From NCBI GenBank assembly GCA_037042915.1, contig CM073196.1, forward strand, positions 434,001 through 498,000: 64,000 nucleotides of DNA, given 5' to 3'. The notes below the pieces were generated by a model, which made no database searches, was not told the DNA's origin, and saw only the letters and a program-made list of their open reading frames with translations. Below, piece after piece: positions 58,475 to 64,000 of the stretch (within the stretch, counting starts at the first letter, position 1; each line of letters starts with the position of its first letter). Origin of the DNA: Auricularia sp. M13 (lineage: Eukaryota > Basidiomycota > Agaricomycetes > Auriculariales > Auriculariaceae). Both the position numbers and the translations under genes were made by a program.

Positions 58475-60779
58475 CTGTGGGGGAACTTGAGGGGAGATGG
58501 GAAAACTGGATCTGAAGTGTGAAACCGTTGCTTGTGTTTTATAGCTGAGCTACCGGAGAACGCGCGGCCGAAGCAATTGCTACTCCTTGTCAATCATTCA
58601 ATCACCGTATTGGCGGAACTACAAACATCTTCTCATAGCCCCAGAAGACATGGCGTTAAGCTGCTATCTACCCCGAAAACTGAGTCCCAAGCTGTTGCCC
58701 GCACAGTCCTGTTATACGTGGTCAGATCATCGCATCACGTGACATCTAATCATTTCGAATGTAATGTTATATTATAAGACCTTTTCTCGCTCATTTGATA
58801 ACCAGAGGCCGGTGTGAGAGTCTAGCTCGAAGCTCGAAGCCCAGCCTTCCGTCATCGGTTTTATTATTGATGATCTTCCAGAGCTAGTTCATCACACCGC
58901 TTTCGCCTGACGATCACCGCCTGACCAGGAATGGCTGGACTTAGTGCAATACCATACACCTCCGCAGGTCAGTGTATGGTATGGTAGAGATTCTTTTAGA
59001 CTCACAACACAATGTATCAGAATTCCCGCCTGGAGGTGCGTTTACAACATTCTTTATTCCCACTTGTGGGCTGTGTGGGGTGCAGTCCTCTCACCGAATT
59101 CATATACACAGGAACCCTTGTAACTCCCTGAGTTGGCAAGTGCCCCAGACTAACTCCCTGTCTTCCATATAAAACCAGTTAGCGAGGGCACTGTGCCTTC
59201 TATGCAATCTTCGTGTGGAACTTAAGCAGTAAACATCGCCTACGAACCGCCTTGACGAACCATCACCATCGTCGCTGTGTTTACCGCACTGTGTCCTCGA
59301 GGTCAACCTCTTTATAAGCTCTATTCACCCTCGGAATGCGTTCCGGATACCAGCCTCAGGTTGTTAGCGGGTCACCAGCGTCCTATGGAACCTCAGAAAG
59401 ACTGAAGAACACTTCGTGTTTCCTTTTTCAATTCTAGAACTGGCCCCCATAATGTGGTCGTGGTTTCCTCCGCAGATGCGGTCAACATGGATATAGAGTG
59501 TAAATTCCCTTGCTGTACCTTCTCGCGGTGGGAATACGACCGTATCGTCAATTCCTACGCCGGGTTCCATGGTGCGGGACGATTGCTGCCGCGGATTTCA
59601 TGAAGCGGCCTTAAGAACAGAATGCACACACGTGGACGAAACAGCGACTCAATTGCGTTCGGCAGAATTCTCCTTGACTTGGTTCCTTGGCTTTCAATGA
59701 AACCCTCATCGTGCAAGCTCTTTGTATAGGAATCTCCCAGCAATTATACAGCTAACCGCCTCGCGAGGGAGCAGAGAGCAAGTCGACGAGCACAGAACTC
59801 CGGCGCGGCGACATTCCCACACATTATCTACCGTGTTGCATTCCTCTCTGGCGAAGAAACTCAGAAAGAAAGCACAAACTGTATGCTCGCATAGAATACG
59901 CTGTGGGTAGGCGCACGAAGTCACAAAACAAACGCAGTTCCTGGACTGAGTCGCAAGTGGTAAAAAGCCTACATTCCGGTGCGATCGCGCGCCTATTCAC
60001 ATATAACTCAGGAGAGGCGGCGTTGCTTCTTCCCGACTGTGGAAGACTCGCTTGAGCTGAGACCTCATGGCCGCTCGCGGTGTAGGGTCTGTTTGCGACG
60101 CGTAGGTCTAATCGTTCCATGACGCGCGATGGACTAGGACATCCAGATGTGGCGCCAGCTCCACGGCCGGTAAAGCAGGTTTCCGAGGCCAAGCTTCATC
60201 GCCTGAGAAACGGTGCATCAATAACGCCGGGGGTCCGAAGCAGCAGCTTCGCACTGCAAATGGCAGGCTGTTCGTTGCTTCTTCTGGATCGGAAGCACTT
60301 GTCGAAACCGAGCGCTACGTTCGACGGCCACAATGTCGTTGCGAGGAATCCCGGCTCCACATCAACACACTGGTTCGCTTTGATCGAGAGCGTCTCTTGC
60401 GCGCGCGTTGGCATCGGGAAGGCATGTTTCCGCGGCGCCTGAGCTCCGGCATGCTCATCAGCCTGTCTAGGGTATTTGGCATTCCGCGGAGACATTCATG
60501 ATTCAAGGGTTAGGCGCTATTATGCAGTGTGATACTGACGAGGTAGACTACGACTATGGCAAGCAATCCCAGGGTCGCAGGAGGTTTGGCGGTATCGGCG
60601 CTTAGAACATTGGCCCGAAAACCAGGAGACGACCAGACGAGGTAGACGCAGGCTGAGGCACTACCGTGCCACCGAAAGTGCCACCGCCAAAGTATAAAAG
60701 TTGGTGAAGCATTATACGGAACTCTATCAAGTCCCAGCTGCAGTCTCACCAACCTACCTCCAGCTCCTCATTCTCAATC
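58475..60779. other. Gene-poor stretch, about 2.3 kb
   Basis: Nothing firmly coding. A minus ORF at 59364-59570 encodes a plausible strand pattern (DDTVVFPPREG) but has no exon context I can defend. Confidence 0.4.
60693..60698 (+). promoter_or_regulatory. TATA box of small-gene member 3
   Basis: TATAAA 82 bp before the start codon at 60780; a second pyrimidine-rich stretch leads into the ATG. Confidence 0.6.
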
Positions 60780-61173
60780 ATGCCACCATTCTGGACACCG
60801 AACGTTGCGCAACCAGTGCAGCAGGTTCGAGCATTCTCCCATGTAATCTCATGGCCGACCTTTGCTGACAATGCCTTCGACATGCAGAGCAGCTTTCGTG
60901 TACGCCAAAACACCGCATGAATTGGCACGAGTTGACAATGTCGTTATAGCCTAACGAGCCGGTCATCGCAAGCTTTCCCAACGGGGAGTTCCATGCGATT
61001 TTCCAGGGAATAGCAGGCATGGGACCCAGTGTGCGCCAAGTCCTGAGTACCCTGCGTTGCTGAATATTAACGAGACACAGGGAGAAATCCTAGCTATCGT
61101 TAACGTAGGCGGTACTCCTTGCACACTACCACTGCAAGCCATCCGACGGGCGCCGAGGAGGCATCACTTCTGA
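60780..61173 (+). CDS. Tiny four-exon gene, microexon family member 3
   Basis: Plus strand, exons 60780-60824 (15 codons), 60888-60899 (12-nt microexon, SSFR), 60950-61030, 61081-61173; 76 aa. Exon 3 begins PNEPVIASF and ends GPS; exon 4 begins GEILAIVNVGGTP and ends LPLQAIRRAPRRHHF. It has the same exon number, phase and microexon length as members 1 and 2 but the opposite orientation. The last intron ends ACACAG, the acceptor implied by the Gly-Glu start shared by all three. A TATA box stands 82 bp upstream, which supports an expressed gene. Confidence 0.75.
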
Positions 61174-61232
61174 GAGAGACGGAGAAACAGTAGCGCATGT
61201 ATTATGTATCGCGCCTTGTGTGTTAGCATAAT

Positions 61233-61480
61233 TTATGTATTTGTTCTCTTCTGAGCGATGAGCGGTCGCGTAGCATGTCGAGCACCCACGTCAAAAAGCA
61301 CTAGAACGGCATTTCCAGACTGCAGCAGAGCTTCTACGCGGATGCGCCCGACCTGGGCGCTGGTGGTTATTTCGGCAGGGCTCCAAGTTCGCGGATGAAG
61401 TACGTAGCCCGTAGAAGTCGCTGACTCGACGCAAACACACACAAAGATACCCCAAGGAAGTACAGGAAGTCCTAAATAAG
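61233..61480 (-). CDS. Partial model: further member of the small-gene family
   Basis: Minus strand. The last exon, 61233-61319, encodes 28 residues (SGNAVLVLFDVG then RPLIAQKRTNT) after a CTGCAG acceptor and has the same strand-Gly-strand-basic pattern and nearly the same length as the other last exons. The preceding exon probably includes AEITTSAQ, comparable to PELAQS in member 4. Upstream exons could not be traced. Confidence 0.4.
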
Positions 61481-62735
61481 CATGCTGAAACGGGCGCCCG
61501 GATGCGGGAACTAAAAGCAGGTCGCCTGAGTGAGATGTCGCGGTAAACACGCAGTTCGAGGAGCGCCTTTCCAGTGCATTCGGTGTTCCTGAACTAGCAG
61601 GGCTTGTGTATAAGGGATTCCGAGGCTCAGCCGCGCAAGCGATGCCATCAGACAAGCAAAGACCCAATTTGACGGCCTGTCGCGTTAAGACGGCCGAGCA
61701 GTCCAATTTTGCGTCCCTCTGGCTGAGCTCGACAGCGCTGGTATGAGTGATAAGAGCCTAGGATATCCTAGTCGTAGATACTGCACGTATATTTATTAAT
61801 AGAAGGTTGCAGCAGATATAATTGCGACCTGACTGCGAGGGCAAGAAGAACGGCTCGTGTAATGGGGTAAAATATGCCTCCACAGCCGAATCATGAAGAC
61901 ACCACGTGTCATCGTGTGTCACAGCGGTCGGATGGCACTTGAATATGAGCGCCCGGATCAAGAACTGGGCGGTAGGAGTCGGAGGAGTAGGGAGAGGACC
62001 AAAGTCGCGTCGGGATTTAAAACCAATAAGCCTCCGAGTCAAACCATGATCCTCGACAAGCTCCATTCGCCACACGGCCATCCGATATAGGCGAATAGCT
62101 ATCATTGACCCATGGCACGGGCATGGCGTATATTAACCACTGTTTTCGTCGCTATAAATGACCGCTGGTCCGTCGAACGTCGGCGCTATGAGGTGCTGCC
62201 TCAGGATTCTAGACACGCAATGCTTGGGCGCTTGCTGCCTAATCATGCGTGCATGCCCTGGAGAAGGGTGCCATTTTCCGCGGCGTTTGTTTCTGGCTCA
62301 CTCTGTCCGTGTGTTGGCATCTGTTCGAACAACATACCATCTGTTCATCCCGCTCGTTCGCTGGACTCATCGGGAGCTGTACTGGCCTGAATTCAGGACG
62401 AATTTATGGTGCATGGAATGCAACCGGTAATCCCAGCATCGATTTGCGCCGTGTCTAGTAATGGCGCATGCTTGAGTCAACTGCGGTATCAATAACATAG
62501 CGCTCGTTTGACAGGTCTTCCTGCTCCAGGATCCCGACCATCCTCGACCTCTTCACGTTATTTCGTCAGGCGCGACTGCGCCGCCATCTGGGTTCGCGAG
62601 TCATCGTTCATTTTCCGGGGCGACGCTCTCCCGACCCTGCAATACCGAGCCTGCCTTTAAATACGCACGCGCGTGGCTCGGAAACCTTATACTCAGACAC
62701 ACACATCGGACCAGTAGCGTTCCCTTTGTTTCGAT
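61481..62735. other. Intergenic, about 1.2 kb
   Basis: May include the unresolved 5' exons of the minus-strand small gene. No other coding signal. Confidence 0.4.
62656..62663 (+). promoter_or_regulatory. TATA-like element of small-gene member 4
   Basis: TTTAAATA 73 bp before the start codon at 62736. Confidence 0.45.
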
Positions 62736-63215
62736 ATGCCCGCCCCGTGCTATTCGCCTGTGGTAAGCTTCAAGACATACGCGACATTCCGCACGGAATA
62801 CTCACAGTATTCGTCCTAGACCACGACGTCGAACACGACGGCCAACGCGAATTCGAGTTTGAAGCGCGACGCGAATACGAGGCCGCCGGCGCTGACTGCT
62901 CAAGTCGCCCAAGGACAATTGGTCAGCTCTCTGCAAGTCGGGCTCATATCGCGTGCTGACTGTCGCCTACAGCCCAATCTCAAGGTATTGCCACACGCAT
63001 GAAGAAGTGCAGAATGGCTAATGTTTGCAGGACGGGGATACTGTCATCATTCAAGGCAGGGTCGTAGGACGTCCTGAGCTTGCTCAGTCGGTGAGCTCCT
63101 TGCCCTACACAGGCAGCTCGCTTCTGACACCTGTTCATAGGGCCATTACTTTGTTAATGTCAACGTCCAGGGCACGAATTATGTGTTCCCTGTCGATAAA
63201 TTGCGCCGGAGTTGA
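62736..63215 (+). CDS. Tiny four-exon gene, distant member 4 of the small-gene family
   Basis: Plus strand, exons 62736-62762, 62820-62984, 63031-63090, 63141-63215; 108 aa. All introns are phase 0, with strong donors GTAAGC, GTATTG and GTGAGC. Exon 3 (DGDTVIIQGRVVGRPELAQS) and exon 4 (GHYFVNVNVQGT, YVFPVDKLRRS) match exons 3 and 4 of members 1-3 in phase and pattern: Gly start, VNV strand, Gly-Thr turn, Pro-Val strand, LRR end. Instead of a 12-nt microexon it has a 55-codon exon 2, Thr/Asn-rich at first. The first exon and its acceptor (TCCTAG rather than the nearer CTCACAG) are chosen because the nearer site gives a stop. Confidence 0.62.
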
Positions 63216-63504
63216 GCCTGACGCTGCAAAGTTTCAGCAGGCAGAGGATATGCACCACTAGAACCCGGATAGTGTCTCCAACACTGCAGGACGCTCTTCT
63301 GTCACACTGTATCCGTATTCGTAGTTTTCAATGTGAATTGCGCTCTATTGTAGTAGCTACAGATACACAGACTCAATGGCAGGACCACAAATACACTAGC
63401 TTATGAGATACACGAGTTCCGGAAGCGTAGTAAGTACCCTGATTTGGAAGTCCTTGATTTCTTAGGCACTCAGAGGTTGAGCTGGTGGTACTTGATTGAC
63501 GGCG
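63216..63504. other. Convergent intergenic region
   Basis: 3' side of small-gene member 4. No feature recognised. Confidence 0.4.
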
Positions 63505-63756
63505 CTATGTAGTATAGTAATGCTGAACGATACTTGCTGTCTTCACACAACCTGCAGAGCTTTCGCTGGAATTTGATGCACACAACCGTGAACGTTGACG
63601 AACGCGACTTGTACCTAGTAGTATAATTGTATCCACGAAAAAAAGCACGTGGATTACTCGCGTACGCACCCCGTCCCGATAGACGACGTTTTCGACGCGG
63701 GCACGAAACCGGCCTTCCTCAAGACTCACGATGACCGTTGCTTCAGGCTGCGCGGA
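63505..63756 (-). CDS. Possible partial member of the small-gene family at the window edge
   Basis: Minus strand. An exon opening at 63756 after a TTACAG acceptor encodes SAQPEATVIVSLEEG then RARVENVVYRDG; a GTGCGT donor follows 87 nt in, or the frame runs on to a stop at 63505. The strand-Gly-strand-Arg pattern resembles the family's last exon, but similarity is weak and the 5' part may extend beyond 63900. Confidence 0.3.
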   Translation of the reverse strand, partial: SAQPEATVIVSLEEGRFRARVENVVYRDGVRTRVIHVLFFVDTIILLGTSRVRQRSRLCASNSSESSAGCVKTASIVQHYYTT

Positions 63757-64000
63757 CTGTAAGTATAGACGCGCTGGAATTGTTGAGTTACATACCACAA
63801 GACCAGGTACCTAGAGGCAGGTGACGTCGTCAGTGAGACCCGTACCAGCTGTCAGTGCGGCGTCCTACTGGCGGATCCTGCTTCTGCCTTGCAACCGTTG
63901 AAAAAGCAGGAAGGGGAGGGGTATACATTAAAAGTCCTATAATTACTGTGAGAGCATGTACGCGAGTAGGGACTGCCCTGAAACGACGGTACTCCCCCAG

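Noticed and set aside
59364-59570. Minus ORF with a microgene-like strand pattern
   Set aside because: No acceptor or phase matches the family's last exon and the resemblance is only in general pattern.
1-64000. tRNA, rRNA and CRISPR arrays
   Set aside because: No cloverleaf-like B-box context or regular spacer-repeat array was found by eye; a tRNA scan would be needed to exclude tRNAs fully.

Overview
The window looks like a piece of a basidiomycete (Agaricomycete, probably wood-decay) genome. Genes are dense in short GT-AG introns of about 45-65 nt. The content includes an AA14-type copper oxidase, duplicated basidiomycete-type kinase-like genes, OPA3-, eIF2A- and Atg15-type genes, and a chromodomain Ty3 LTR element. 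Exon boundaries below were deduced by hand from splice signals, reading phase and paralogue comparison; no search or RNA evidence was available.

Layout. 1-10532: a Ty3/Gypsy chromovirus-type LTR retrotransposon (fossil, 5' end outside the window) with an extra large ORF after pol. 10533-15883: a gene-poor stretch with one kinase-like gene (12019-13355), a hairpin-forming inverted repeat and several degenerate repeat modules. 15884-37952: the conventional host gene block. It holds OPA3-like, a short-chain dehydrogenase, a polytopic membrane protein, an MFS transporter, eIF2A (with an apparent one-base frame change), a second kinase-like gene, an AA14-type LPMO, a DUF2985-like membrane protein, an unrecognised protein and an F-box protein. 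38425-48500: a tandem segmental duplication of about 4.1 kb carrying two 11-exon secreted-protein paralogues, separated by about 1.8 kb with a putative type I membrane protein. 48450-64000: Atg15, a proline-repeat secreted protein and a scattered set of very small multi-exon genes.

The most interesting signal is this last set. Four tiny genes (76-108 codons) have complete models: three share a 12-nt microexon and all four end in a short exon with a common pattern. Two or three more partial members lie between them. They occur on both strands from 48.4 to 63.8 kb, and the end of one is also left behind as a scar at the edge of the tandem duplication. I do not recognise the family. No operon-like functional coupling is evident among the host genes.
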